Of a stretch of 64,000 bases of DNA, positions 46,693-58,349 are shown piece after piece. Location of the stretch: NCBI GenBank assembly GCA_025361335.1, contig JANYAK010000003.1, forward strand, positions 47,341-111,340, written 5' to 3'. Source of the stretch: Coriobacteriia bacterium. GTDB lineage: Bacteria; Actinomycetota; Coriobacteriia; Anaerosomatales; PALSA-660. The notes under the pieces were generated by a model, which was not told the DNA's origin, ran no database searches, and saw only the letters and a list, made by a program, of their open reading frames with translations. Numbering within the stretch: the stretch's first letter is position 1; each line of letters starts with the position of its first letter. Both the position numbers and the translations under genes were made by a program.

Positions 46693-46813
46693 GTTCGTGC
46701 GTTCCTCCAAGTGGCCGGTACGGGTTCGATTCTAGCACCGGGGTACGACGTGGACGGGAGGACGACGACGGATCGCCCAACCCCCGAGCTCGCACCGAGA
46801 GTCGCAGCAGCCG

Positions 46814-48175
46814 TCAGACGAGCCCGAGCAGCCATCCTCGTTCCTCGGAGACGAGGCTGACCGTCACTACGTCGCCTCGCCGCACGCGATCGTTGCCGAC
46901 GCCGGTCGCTCGCACGCGGATGTAATCCTCGGACAGGCCCTCGACGCAGCCGTCCCCACAACGCTCCACCAGCACGCGAGCCGTGCCCCCGATGCGCCCG
47001 CGCGCCCGCGCGGTTGCAAGACGCTCGCCCAGGCCACGCATCTCGAGGGCCCGAGACGCGGTCTCTTCGGGATCGACCGTCCCGGGCATCGAAGCAGCCG
47101 GGGTCCCAACGCGCGGTGAATAGCGGAACACGTGCAACCGCGAGAACCCGCAGGCCTCCACGAACGCGAGGCTCTCCTGGAAGTCGTCCGGGGTCTCCCC
47201 CGGGAACCCGACGATCACGTCGGTCGTCACCGACAGTCCAGGCAAAGCCTCCCTCGCGCGCTCGATCGCGCCCGCGAACGCCTCCGTCCCGTAGCCGCGC
47301 CGCATCGCGAGCAGGGTCCTATCGCACCCCGCCTGCAGGGGAACGTGCAGATGCGGCAACACGGCCGGGTGCGAGCCGAGCCGAGACAACAGCCGATCCG
47401 TCAGATCGAGCGGCTCTATGCTGCTGACCCGGATGCGCTCAATCCCGGTGTCGGCGACCATACCGACCAGCGCAGCGAGGTCGGGAGCGGCTGGGCCATC
47501 CGTGTATCGCCCGATGTTGACGCCCGTAAGCACGACCTCGGCCGTTCCCCCCGCCACCAGCGCGGCGACATGGGCGACGACGTCATGGGCGGAAACGCTG
47601 CGAGAGCTACCGCGAGCATCCGGCACGATGCAGTAGGAACAGCGGTGGTCGCACCCGTCCTGGACCTTGACCGCGACGCGTGTGCGGAGAGTCGGGGCTC
47701 CGTAGGGGGCATCGGGGTGGGGGGTCCTGAGCGAGTCCTGCAGGCTGGGATGGCCGCGCAGCGGCCGGGTCTCCCCGGCCGAAGCCTGTCTGAGCGCAGG
47801 GCCCCCCGCCCCGATGCCGCACGCAAACGCTCGCACGCGGCCAGCTACGAGAGCTTTTTCCGGCTCAACGATGACGCGACTGTCGATGGCCGCGAGACCG
47901 GCGGCGTCGATGGCGGCCAGGCACCCCGTGACGACCACGGGGCCGCCGCATGCCTTGAGAGCCTGACGGACCGCCTTGCGCGCCTTGGCGTCGGCTTCGG
48001 CGGTCACGGTGCAGGTGTTCACGATGACGACATCGGCCGCCGTGCCGTCGCACAGGACGGCGCCCTCATTCACCAGCTCCTCGACGAGCGACTCACTCTC
48101 CGCGCGGTTGACCTTGCAGCCGAGGGTCCGGACCGACACGCGCGCCGGGGCGGACACGTCCAGAGCCTCACCCAC
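46814..48175 (-). CDS. mtaB: tRNA (N(6)-L-threonylcarbamoyladenosine(37)-C(2))-methylthiotransferase MtaB
   Basis: VSVRTLGCKVNRAESESLVEEL; VKVQDGCDHRCSYCIVPDARGSSRS; ITTDVIVGFPGETPDDF-type motif. Confidence 0.95.
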   Translation of the reverse strand: MGEALDVSAPARVSVRTLGCKVNRAESESLVEELVNEGAVLCDGTAADVVIVNTCTVTAEADAKARKAVRQALKACGGPVVVTGCLAAIDAAGLAAIDSRVIVEPEKALVAGRVRAFACGIGAGGPALRQASAGETRPLRGHPSLQDSLRTPHPDAPYGAPTLRTRVAVKVQDGCDHRCSYCIVPDARGSSRSVSAHDVVAHVAALVAGGTAEVVLTGVNIGRYTDGPAAPDLAALVGMVADTGIERIRVSSIEPLDLTDRLLSRLGSHPAVLPHLHVPLQAGCDRTLLAMRRGYGTEAFAGAIERAREALPGLSVTTDVIVGFPGETPDDFQESLAFVEACGFSRLHVFRYSPRVGTPAASMPGTVDPEETASRALEMRGLGERLATARARGRIGGTARVLVERCGDGCVEGLSEDYIRVRATGVGNDRVRRGDVVTVSLVSEERGWLLGLV

Positions 48176-48959
48176 GCGGCCGGCCCCCCAGACCGCCCAG
48201 CTCGTACACCGCGAGACTCAGCGCCACGACCGCCGCCGTCTCCGTCCGCAGGATGGTGTCGCCGAGGCTCACAGGGATCGCACCCACCGCCTGGCGCAGC
48301 GCGGACACCTCGCCGGGCTCCAGCCCGCCTTCCGGCCCGACGACGACGAGCACGGTGGTGAGTGCCCCCGCACGGGCCGTCTCCAGCGCCTCACCGATCC
48401 CCGGAAGCTTCTCCGCGGCGCCCACCGCCTGCTCCCACGGCACGAGAACGACGTCGAAACCCGCCGCGAACTCGACGAGCCCGCCGATATCGGCCGTCTC
48501 GTGAACCGCTGGCACGTCGCAGCGCTGGGCCTGCTTGGCGGCTTCCTCGGCGATCCGACGCCAGCGGTCCGTGCGCTTCTCGCTGCGCTCCTGGGCAAGC
48601 CTGACGATGGATCGCGCGAACGCGACCGGCATGATCTCGGAGGCGCCCAACTCCGTCGCCTTCTGGATGACCAGCTCCATGCGCTCGCGGCGCGCCAGAC
48701 CCTGCGCGAGGGCCACGCGAGGCATCGGCGCCCTCGTCGCGACCGTCCCTATGTCGGCCGTTATCTCCTCCCGCGAGACGGTGCGCAGGAGGGCCTCCGC
48801 CTCTCGGCCGGTGGGATCCGACACCATGACCCGGTCGCCCGGCGACATCCGCAAGACGGTCGTGAGGTGGTGCGGTCCGCCTTCGGGCAACGGCAGCGGC
48901 CAAGAGGGCGTCCCGCTGCCGGGCAGAGATGTCGTCACGAAGAAGCGGTGGAGGGTCAA
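48168..48959 (-). CDS. rsmE: 16S rRNA (uracil(1498)-N(3))-methyltransferase RsmE (TTG start)
   Basis: LTLHRFFV...HHLTTVLRMSPGDRVMVSD; VIQKATELGASEIMPV; VVVGPEGGLEPGEV; LGDTILRTETAAVVALSL. Confidence 0.95.
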   Translation of the reverse strand: MTLHRFFVTTSLPGSGTPSWPLPLPEGGPHHLTTVLRMSPGDRVMVSDPTGREAEALLRTVSREEITADIGTVATRAPMPRVALAQGLARRERMELVIQKATELGASEIMPVAFARSIVRLAQERSEKRTDRWRRIAEEAAKQAQRCDVPAVHETADIGGLVEFAAGFDVVLVPWEQAVGAAEKLPGIGEALETARAGALTTVLVVVGPEGGLEPGEVSALRQAVGAIPVSLGDTILRTETAAVVALSLAVYELGGLGGRPRG

Positions 48960-48960
48960 T

Positions 48961-50076
48961 TCACACACCCAGCCAATCCCGCAGTCGGTGAAGCGTCGAG
49001 CGCTCGCGACGGTCCCCGAGCGACTCCGCCAGCTCGTCGAGCAGGCGCTTCTGCTCCTTGTTGAGCCGCCTCGGGACCACGATGTTGGCGTGCACGACCA
49101 GGTCGCCGACGCCCGAGCCGCGGCGCGGCATGCCCTCGCCCTTCGCAACGATCGTGGCTCCGTTCTGCGTACCGGCATGCACCCTCACGGCCACGTCTCC
49201 GCGCAACCCGGGCACGGTCATGTCGCCTCCCAGCGCGGCGACGGTCATGGGGATGTCGGCGCGCGCGTGCAGGTCGTCACCTTCCCTGTGGAGGTACTCG
49301 TGAGGCAGGACCCGTACGCCGACGATCAGATCCCCGGAGGTCGCGCCTCGAAGGCCGGCCTCTCCCACTCCGGGGACCCGCATTCCAGTCCCGTCGGCGA
49401 CCCCGGCCGGGACCGTGACGTCGACCGTCTCGGTACGGTCGGTCCGGCCCTGGCCCGCGCACGCGGGGCACGGAGGATCGACGATCGAGCCGGTGGCGCC
49501 GCAGCGGTCGCATGGATGGAGCGACTGGAACGAGCCGAGCAGCGTGCGTCTCACGGTCGCGACCTGACCCGAGCCACCGCATTGGGGGCACGTCTTGAGC
49601 TCGCCGCCGGGAGCCGCACCGGACCCCGAGCACGTCTGGCACGGAGCTGTGCGCGTGTAGCGCACCTGCTTCACGACCCCGTCCGCCGCTTCAAGCAGAC
49701 TCACTGCCACCTGCGCGGACATGTCGCGCCCCTCGCGCCGGACGGCGCGGGCGTTGCCCCCCATCATCCCGTCGAAGAACACGGAGAAGACGTCGCCCAT
49801 GCCTCCGGTGAACAGGTCCTCGAAGCCGCCGGCCCCACCGTAGCCGACTTGACGCGGGTCGGCGGTGCCGAAACGGTCGTACGACGAGCGCTTCTCCGGG
49901 TCGGACAGGACCTCGTAGGCCTCGTTCAGCGTCTTGAAGCGCTCCTCGGCGTCGTCGTGGTCGCTGGTGTCCGGATGAACGTCGCGCGCACGGGACCGGA
50001 ACGCCTTCTTGATCTCGTCGGGGCTGGCGTCGCGAGCGACGCCCAGCACGTCGTAGTAGTCGGTTGCACTCGCCAA
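48961..50076 (-). CDS. dnaJ: Chaperone DnaJ (TTG start)
   Basis: DYYDVLGVARDASPDEIKKAFRSRARDVHPD; four CxxCxGxG-like repeats CQTCSGSGA, CPQCGGSGQ, CDRCGATGS, CPACAGQGR. Confidence 0.97.
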   Translation of the reverse strand: MASATDYYDVLGVARDASPDEIKKAFRSRARDVHPDTSDHDDAEERFKTLNEAYEVLSDPEKRSSYDRFGTADPRQVGYGGAGGFEDLFTGGMGDVFSVFFDGMMGGNARAVRREGRDMSAQVAVSLLEAADGVVKQVRYTRTAPCQTCSGSGAAPGGELKTCPQCGGSGQVATVRRTLLGSFQSLHPCDRCGATGSIVDPPCPACAGQGRTDRTETVDVTVPAGVADGTGMRVPGVGEAGLRGATSGDLIVGVRVLPHEYLHREGDDLHARADIPMTVAALGGDMTVPGLRGDVAVRVHAGTQNGATIVAKGEGMPRRGSGVGDLVVHANIVVPRRLNKEQKRLLDELAESLGDRRERSTLHRLRDWLGV

Positions 50077-50108
50077 GGTGATATCAGGTCCTTCCGGTGA
50101 GACGGATC

Positions 50109-51128
50109 CTACAGCGATTCGGACAGGGCATCGGCAACACACCGCGTGACGCCGATAGTGCGCCCGTAGTCCATCCGGGTCGGGCCGATCACGCAGACGA
50201 CCCCGGGTGCGTCCGACGGGCCGAAGCTGGTCGCGATGACGCTCGCGTTCGATAGTCCGCTCAGCGTGTTCTCACGGCCGATCCGAACGACGGTCTCCCC
50301 CGAACCGGTCATGTCGGCGAGCGCGTGCACGAGCACGAGGCCCTCCTCGACCAGCTCGAGCAGGGGACGAGCCGATCGGGGATCGGCGAACTCGGGCTGG
50401 CCGAGCAAGCCCGCCGCCCCGCCATGCGTGTGCCGATCGTCCTCGGCCTCGATCATGCAGGCGACGACCTCCTCGATGAGGACCGCCGCTATCTCGCGGA
50501 ACGCCGTGGGGGCCGCGAGCAACTCCCGGTGGACCGCCTCGGCTTCCTCGGCGACGACCGCGTCGAGCGCGCCGGCCAGGAATCGCTCGATGTCTGCGAG
50601 CTCGGGCTCGGTCACGGCGGAGCTGAGCTCGACCGAGCGCTTCGCCACCTGGCCGCGGTCGGTGATGACCACGAGGAGCACTATGCGCGCACCCAGAGAG
50701 ATGAGACTGACCCGCTTGATGCGCGCACGGCGCACGGTCGGCGCGACGATGACCGACATGTAGGCGGTCATCCGCGCGAGTAAGGCCGCCGTCTCGCTCA
50801 GCAGGTCTGGCAGAGCGACCTCGCGCCGACCGTAGAAGCGACGGATCGTCTCGGCTTCTGGCCTGAGTGTCGCCGCGCCAGCCGACGGCGCCGCCAGCCC
50901 GTCCACGTAGGCTCGATAGCCGTCGTCGGTCGGTACGCGGCCCGAGGACACGTGCGGCTGATACACGTAGCCCGTGTCCTCGAGCGCCGCCAGGTCGCTG
51001 CGCACGGTGGCCGTGCTCACGGTCAGGCCGTGGCGCTCGACGAGCGCCCGGCTCGCGACCGGGTGCGCGCTCGCAACGTACTCCGACACGAGCGCGGAAA
51101 GGACCGCTCGACGCCTCTGGTTCAGCAT
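50109..51128 (-). CDS. hrcA: Heat-inducible transcription repressor HrcA
   Basis: MLNQRRRAVLSALVSEYVASAHPVASRALVERHGLTVSTATVRSDLAALEDTGYVYQPHVSSGRVPTDDGYRAYVD; IGRENTLSGLSNASVIATSF. Confidence 0.96.
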   Translation of the reverse strand: MLNQRRRAVLSALVSEYVASAHPVASRALVERHGLTVSTATVRSDLAALEDTGYVYQPHVSSGRVPTDDGYRAYVDGLAAPSAGAATLRPEAETIRRFYGRREVALPDLLSETAALLARMTAYMSVIVAPTVRRARIKRVSLISLGARIVLLVVITDRGQVAKRSVELSSAVTEPELADIERFLAGALDAVVAEEAEAVHRELLAAPTAFREIAAVLIEEVVACMIEAEDDRHTHGGAAGLLGQPEFADPRSARPLLELVEEGLVLVHALADMTGSGETVVRIGRENTLSGLSNASVIATSFGPSDAPGVVCVIGPTRMDYGRTIGVTRCVADALSESL

Positions 51129-51200
51129 GATGGCGAAAGACTCCTCGAGCGCATGCCCCACAAGGTGCCCGGGACGGGCGTGGGGACAGGGACGTCGTCC

Positions 51201-51227
51201 TTGGCAGTCGATTATAGGGACTGCCAA
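51201..51227. promoter_or_regulatory. CIRCE-like operator TTGGCAGTC-N9-GACTGCCAA; minus-strand TATAAT lies in the spacer
   Basis: Exact 9-9-9 architecture of CIRCE (TTAGCACTC-N9-GAGTGCTAA) with two symmetric substitutions per arm, about 75 nt upstream of hrcA. Confidence 0.85.
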
Positions 51228-51307
51228 CCGGGCGCGCGAGGCACTTTGCCGCGCGGCCGAAAGCATGCGGCTGCGGTTCCCCCCAGTAAACGCGGCACGA
51301 GCGGAAG

Positions 51308-52579
51308 CTACTCCCCGGCCCAGACCGAACCAAAGACCTCGTTTCCGAGAAGCCAGCCCTGCTCCGTGGTTCGCCACCGGGCGTCCCCGTCCCGCTCCGA
51401 CAGGCTCACGAGGCCCTTGTCCGCGAGCCCGCCGAGCACGGCCGTCAGCCCGGCGGCTTCGACGCTGGCGGCGAGGACCCCACGCCTCAACCTCAGCCCG
51501 AGCATCACATCCTCCCGCTTCACTTCGGCCTCGCTCAGGTGCTCGAGTTCAGTCGGAGCGGTGAGCGGGCGGCGCAAGTACGCCGGTAGATCGGACGAGT
51601 GCGAGAACCGGGTGCGTGCGAGGGGCGGCTGCCCACCATCTTGCTCGGGAAGAGGCCATCCCTCGCCGTCGGCGAGACGAACGTACGTGTCGTGGGGCAG
51701 CATCGAGGCGGCGGAGGGACCGATGCCGAGGTAGGCGCCTCCGCTCCAGTACACCTGGTTGTGGCGCGCTTCGTGTCCGGGCTGGGCGTAGCTCGCCACC
51801 TCATAGCGCGGCATGCCGGCGGCGGCGAGCGCCACATCCGCGGCGAGCATCATGTCCGCCGCGACATCCGGGTCCAGAGCGGGCATCGAGCCGGACTCGA
51901 CGGCGACCGCCAGAGGGGTGCCGTCCTCCACGGTCAGCGGGTACACCGAGACATGCCGGGCGCCGGAGGCGACCGCCTTCTCCAGCGTGTCGTCCCATGA
52001 CTCGAAGCTCTGACCGGGCACGCCGCAGATCAGATCGATCGAGAATGCGGCGCCCGCGTCGCGGAGCGTTCGCGCGGCGCCCGAAGCCGCTTCCGCGTCA
52101 TGGCACCGACCAAGGATCCGCAGGATTTCGTCGTCGAAGCTCTGGACACCCAGCGAGAACCGGTTCACTCCCCCGTCGATCAGGGCCGCTACGAGAATGG
52201 CGTCCGTCGTCTCGGGGTTCGTCTCGACCGTGAACTCCGCCTGCGGACGGATGCGCGCCGTCTCGCGCAGTCCGCGCACGAGACGCACCAGGCCGTCGCC
52301 GAGAAGTGTGGGAGTGCCGCCGCCCACGTACACGGTCGGCACGTCGTCGAGAAGGTCGTGGTGCGACCAGTGACCCACCTCGAACAGGGCCGCGTCGACG
52401 AAGGGTTGCCTCCACGACTCGTGGCCCGGCACCGAGTGGAAGTCGCAGTAGGCGCACTTCGAGACGCAGAAGGGCACGTGCACGTACAGGGAGACGGGCA
52501 GCGCCGCGGCGGCGGTATCAGCGGCAAGCGTAGCGAGTCCGCTGGATACCGCCGGTCTCATGGCGGCTTCGCTCGCCAT
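51308..52579 (-). CDS. hemW: Radical SAM heme chaperone HemW
   Basis: LYVHVPFCVSKCAYCDFHS; TVYVGGGTPTLL; FTVETNPETTD; VNRFSLGVQSFDDEILRILGRCHD; DLICGVPGQ. Confidence 0.95.
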   Translation of the reverse strand: MASEAAMRPAVSSGLATLAADTAAAALPVSLYVHVPFCVSKCAYCDFHSVPGHESWRQPFVDAALFEVGHWSHHDLLDDVPTVYVGGGTPTLLGDGLVRLVRGLRETARIRPQAEFTVETNPETTDAILVAALIDGGVNRFSLGVQSFDDEILRILGRCHDAEAASGAARTLRDAGAAFSIDLICGVPGQSFESWDDTLEKAVASGARHVSVYPLTVEDGTPLAVAVESGSMPALDPDVAADMMLAADVALAAAGMPRYEVASYAQPGHEARHNQVYWSGGAYLGIGPSAASMLPHDTYVRLADGEGWPLPEQDGGQPPLARTRFSHSSDLPAYLRRPLTAPTELEHLSEAEVKREDVMLGLRLRRGVLAASVEAAGLTAVLGGLADKGLVSLSERDGDARWRTTEQGWLLGNEVFGSVWAGE

Positions 52580-52584
52580 GAGAC

Positions 52585-54387
<1,803 letters not shown>

Positions 54388-54535
54388 GGCTCGCAAGTCT
54401 ATCATCCGTGGCACCCCTCCGCGCACAGCCGCTTCCGGACGTGTGGCGGCGAACATGAGGGCTGTGCTACTATCGGCGGGTTCGTCGGCACCCCGCTGCG
54501 ACGGGCACCACCCACTGTTTGGAAGGACCGGTACG

Positions 54536-54802
54536 TTGGCCAACATCAAGAGCCAGAAGAAGCGCATCCTCACGAACCTGAAGGCGCAGGAGCGCAACCG
54601 AGCGGTGCGTTCCGCCCTCAAGACGGTCATCAAGCACGTTCACGAAGCTGTCGCCGCCGGCGACAAGGTCGCCGCCCAGGAGAAGCTCACGATCGCAAGC
54701 CGCGCGCTGGACAAGGCCGCGAGCAAGGGCATCGTGCATGCGAACCAGGCAGCGAACCGCAAGGCCGGCATCGCCAACGCCGTCGCCAAGATGGAAGGCT
54801 AG
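54536..54802 (+). CDS. rpsT: 30S ribosomal protein S20 (TTG start after GGAAGGA)
   Basis: [88 protein letters not shown]. Confidence 0.96.
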   Translation: MANIKSQKKRILTNLKAQERNRAVRSALKTVIKHVHEAVAAGDKVAAQEKLTIASRALDKAASKGIVHANQAANRKAGIANAVAKMEG

Positions 54803-54840
54803 GAAGCCTCCACTCACGGCGTCGGCACGCGTTCGACTCG

Positions 54841-54867
54841 AAAGGCCCGGCACGCAGCCGGGCCTTT
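54841..54867 (+). terminator. Intrinsic terminator of rpsT
   Basis: AAAGGCCCGGC-ACGCA-GCCGGGCCTTT followed by cgttcgtt. Confidence 0.8.
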
Positions 54868-54898
54868 CGTTCGTTGCAGGCGACTGCGCCGCGGCCGG

Positions 54899-55906
54899 TC
54901 AGCGGCGACCCGACGCCTCTCGCGCGCCCTTCCCCGCTCCGCACGTGAGCACGATCCACCGCTCCATGGCGAGCCGGGCGTCTGCAGCGCCGGACTTGGC
55001 GTCCGCCTCGACCGCCGCCGCCGCGCGCAGAGCGGCGGACAGTTCGGCCGGCGTGAAGTTCGACGCCTGCGCCACGGTGTTGCGGACCTGCCAGGGCGGC
55101 ACACCCAGCAGGGGCGCCATCTCATCCGTGCGGACACGCCGATCCATGAGCGCCCGTGCACCGACCAGAGCCCTGATGTGGCGCACGGACATGGCGTGCG
55201 CCCCGAGCACCGACTCCCCCGAATCGGCGAGCCTCCCGAACAGGCGCAGCGCGCTCCCGCAGTCGCGCGCCCCCAAAGCGTCCAGGTAGGCGAAGACGGA
55301 CACCGGGGCGCCCTGCGAGACCACGGCCGCGACGTCCTTCTCGGTGACGTCGCCGGCGTCGCCGACGTAGGCGACGACCTTGTCCACCTCGCTGTCGATG
55401 CGACGCAGATCCTGGCCGACCGCCTCCACGAGCGCACGCGCAGCCGCGGACGAGGCCTTCTTGCCGTGTGCGGAGAACATGCGCACGACCTCTGACGGAT
55501 ACTCTCCACGCTTGGGGGCCGGGTATTCCGAGGCGCCCCCCAATGCGTCGACGGCTTTGTAGAGACGACTGCCGCGATTGACCTTGGTGGCGACCAGGAC
55601 CAGACACGTGTAGGGCGCTGGGTCCTTGGCGTAGTCGGCCAACGCGCCTTGGTCCGCCGCGGTCATGCGGTCGACCCCCCGGACCACCACCAGGCGGCGA
55701 TCGGACATGAACGGCATCGTGTTGGCGGCGTTCACGATGGCGTCCGCGCTCGCATCGGCCCCCTCGAACGTCTCCATGTTGAAATCGAGGTCGGCGACCT
55801 TCGCCAACCGATCCCTCAACCGGCGGACCGCGCGCTCCAGCAGCAACTCCTCGGTGCCGTAGATCAGATAGACAGGCTTGAGGTCCGACAGATCCGCGCT
55901 GGCCAT
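54899..55906 (-). CDS. holA: DNA polymerase III subunit delta
   Basis: LKPVYLIYGTEELLLERAVRRLRDRL; NTMPFMSDRRLVVVRGVDRM; RGSRLYKAVDALGG; VSVFAYLDALGARD; start preceded by GGAGG. Confidence 0.93.
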   Translation of the reverse strand: MASADLSDLKPVYLIYGTEELLLERAVRRLRDRLAKVADLDFNMETFEGADASADAIVNAANTMPFMSDRRLVVVRGVDRMTAADQGALADYAKDPAPYTCLVLVATKVNRGSRLYKAVDALGGASEYPAPKRGEYPSEVVRMFSAHGKKASSAAARALVEAVGQDLRRIDSEVDKVVAYVGDAGDVTEKDVAAVVSQGAPVSVFAYLDALGARDCGSALRLFGRLADSGESVLGAHAMSVRHIRALVGARALMDRRVRTDEMAPLLGVPPWQVRNTVAQASNFTPAELSAALRAAAAVEADAKSGAADARLAMERWIVLTCGAGKGAREASGRR

Positions 55907-58349
55907 GATCCTCCGGGATGTTGGACACGGTGATCGGCGCCCGGGCGAGCGGCGCCCGCATCGACCCGATTGTCGCACAGGCCACGGCGCGGAGACCATC
56001 CGAGGCGGGCGCCGAGGAGCGTCCCCCAACCGGTATGTCCGCGGTGAGATCCCCCTCCAGGTCAGTGCGCCGCACGCGGACGCCGGCGTCGGCTAGAATG
56101 CGCAACGCCTTGCGTGAAGGATGCCCGAACCGGTTGCCGGCGCCCACGCTGATGAGCCCCTCGGTAGGGCGCCATGCCGCGGTCGCCGCCGGCAGCGTGC
56201 CGTTCTCGCTGCCGTGGTGGGCGACCTTGACCACATCGACCCGTCCGGAGAACCGCCGCAAGACGCCCTCCTGCGCGCGCGATTCCGCATCGCCGAGGAG
56301 CAAGCATCGCACTCCCGGGCGCGACACCAGCAAGACGACGCTCGTGTCGTTCGTCTCGAGCCCGCGCTCGCCGCCAACGGGCCACAGGACCGTCACCGAC
56401 CAGCCACCGACCGCCCACCCCATACCCGCGCGCAGAGTCTCGAGATCCTTGCCACTCGAGACGACCTCCGCGGAAGAAACCGTTCGGGCGGGGAAGGGCT
56501 CGTGCACTGACGGAAGACCCACCCACGCGACGGTTGCCACGCCGGCCAGACCGCGCAGGCCCCCCGTGTGGTCATCATGCGCGTGAGTCAGGACCACGCA
56601 GTCGAGACGGCGCACGCCCGCCCGCGCGAGCGCGCGTCGCAGGGACAGCGCGTTGGGACCGCAGTCCACGAGCATCGCTGAGCCTCCGTCGCGCACCAGG
56701 ATCGCGTCTCCCTGCCCGACGTCGAGCACGACGAGCTCAGGCGGTCCGTTGCACGGCACGATGATCGCGGCTGCCACGGCGACGGCAAGCGCGAGCGCGC
56801 CCGCTCGGACCCGCCACACGCGTCGCGGCCGCGGCCATGTGATCCAGAAGACGACGAGCACGATAACCCACGCGATGGTCGCGACCGCGCCCCACGTGTC
56901 CGAAGCCACTCCGACCGCACCGGCCGACGCCAGCGCACCGACCGAGTCTGCGGCCAGTCCCGCGGGGATCGTGCTCAGGCCGAGCATCGCCCGGCCGGCC
57001 GCCCCCCACAGACCAGCGACGACGGCGCCCACGATCGCCACCACGACGGAGACCTGCACGAGCGGTGCGACCATCGCGCCAGACAGCGGCGCCAGAGGCG
57101 TGACGACACCGAACAGCGTCGCCGCGAGGGGCGACATGACCACGTGAACCGCCGCGGTCGTCGAGACCGCCCTGGCCAACCCTCTGGCTCGCTGCGGGAG
57201 GAGTAGCCCTATCCACTTCTGGGCGAGAGTACCGAACAGGGACACGCCGACGGACGCGGCCACGCCGATCCACACGGCCACGTCGAACGCGGCGGGAGGG
57301 TCCGCGAGGAGCAGGATCCCGACGCCGGCGGCGCCTCCACCCAAGGCGCTGCGACGTCGTCCGAGGAGGGTCGGCACGAGCGCACACACCGCCACGACCG
57401 TCGCGCGAAGCACGGACGTCCGCAGACCGCTGGAGAGGCAGAACATGCCCGCGGCCACCAAGCCCGCCGCCGCGGAACCGAGCCGCCCACCGCCGCACAC
57501 GCGGGCCATCCATGCGGCCAGCATCACCACGATCATCAGGTGGACACCGGATGCCGTCAGAAGGTGCGCGGCCCCGACGACGCGGAACGCTTCCTCGTCC
57601 GCCTCGTCCCTGCGCCCGAACACCGCCGACGCCACGACGGCGGATCCGCGCCCTCCTATCGCGGAGAGCATGGCCAGCGCCCGCTGTCTGACCGCCGCGG
57701 CCATCCCGAACAGACCGGGCTCGGGAGAGCCGCTTTCGACGCGCCACGGCTTGCCCGAACCGGCCACCCCTGAGAGGAACGAGTCGCGCGACCATGGGCT
57801 TGCCGGGTCCGCCCCGCGCAGCCTGGCCGCGAAGCCTACTCGACACCCGTATGTCGGCGGCGGAACATCCGCCGGCCACGTCAGCACGAACAGACCTCGT
57901 GCTCCCGGGCCACGGAGCGCGACCGTCACCCTCAGCCCGGACATCCCCGACGCGGGGTCGGCCACCACCACGCCGGTCCACTCGCGCGGGCCTGCAGCCT
58001 CGGCCGCACGCCCTTGGGCGAGCATCCACGCCCCATGAAGACATGCGGACGACATGCCGAGGGCGGCGGCGACCAGGATCGTCGCACCGGTGCGCGCGAC
58101 GCGCCCCGGCATCCGCCCCAAGCACAAGCCCGCCGCCGCCAGTCCAACCGCCAAGGCCCAAGGCCACACACGCGGAACGGCCGTGGCGTAGACCGCCCAC
58201 GCCAATGCCGATCCAAGTGCAGACGCCCCCCACAGCGCCGCCACGGCCCACAGCAGGGGCGGGATCGAGGGGCGAACGGGCCCGTCGCGCGTCCCGTCGG
58301 CGATCCGCGGCGCTCGTACCGCGACCTGAGGCCCGCTCCCGCCGCTCAC
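55907..58349 (-). CDS. comEC: DNA internalization-related competence protein ComEC/Rec2; frame stays open past 55907 to 55122, so the true 3' end is undefined
   Basis: LLTASGVHLMIVVMLAAWMARV (competence domain); VVLDVGQGDAILVRDGGSAMLVDCGP, VVLTHAHDDHTGGL, LLLGDAESRAQEGVL, DVVKVAHHGSENGT (metallo-beta-lactamase domain). Confidence 0.92.

Noticed and set aside
51131-51200. Direct -35 assignment for the hrcA promoter
   Set aside because: TATAAT is clear but the hexamer 17 bp upstream (GC-rich) does not resemble a sigma70 -35, so only the operator and -10 are claimed.
55122-55906. Annotating comEC as a genuine 1075-aa protein
   Set aside because: The last about 260 residues are out-of-frame holA sequence by composition; reported as an anomaly instead of a full CDS.
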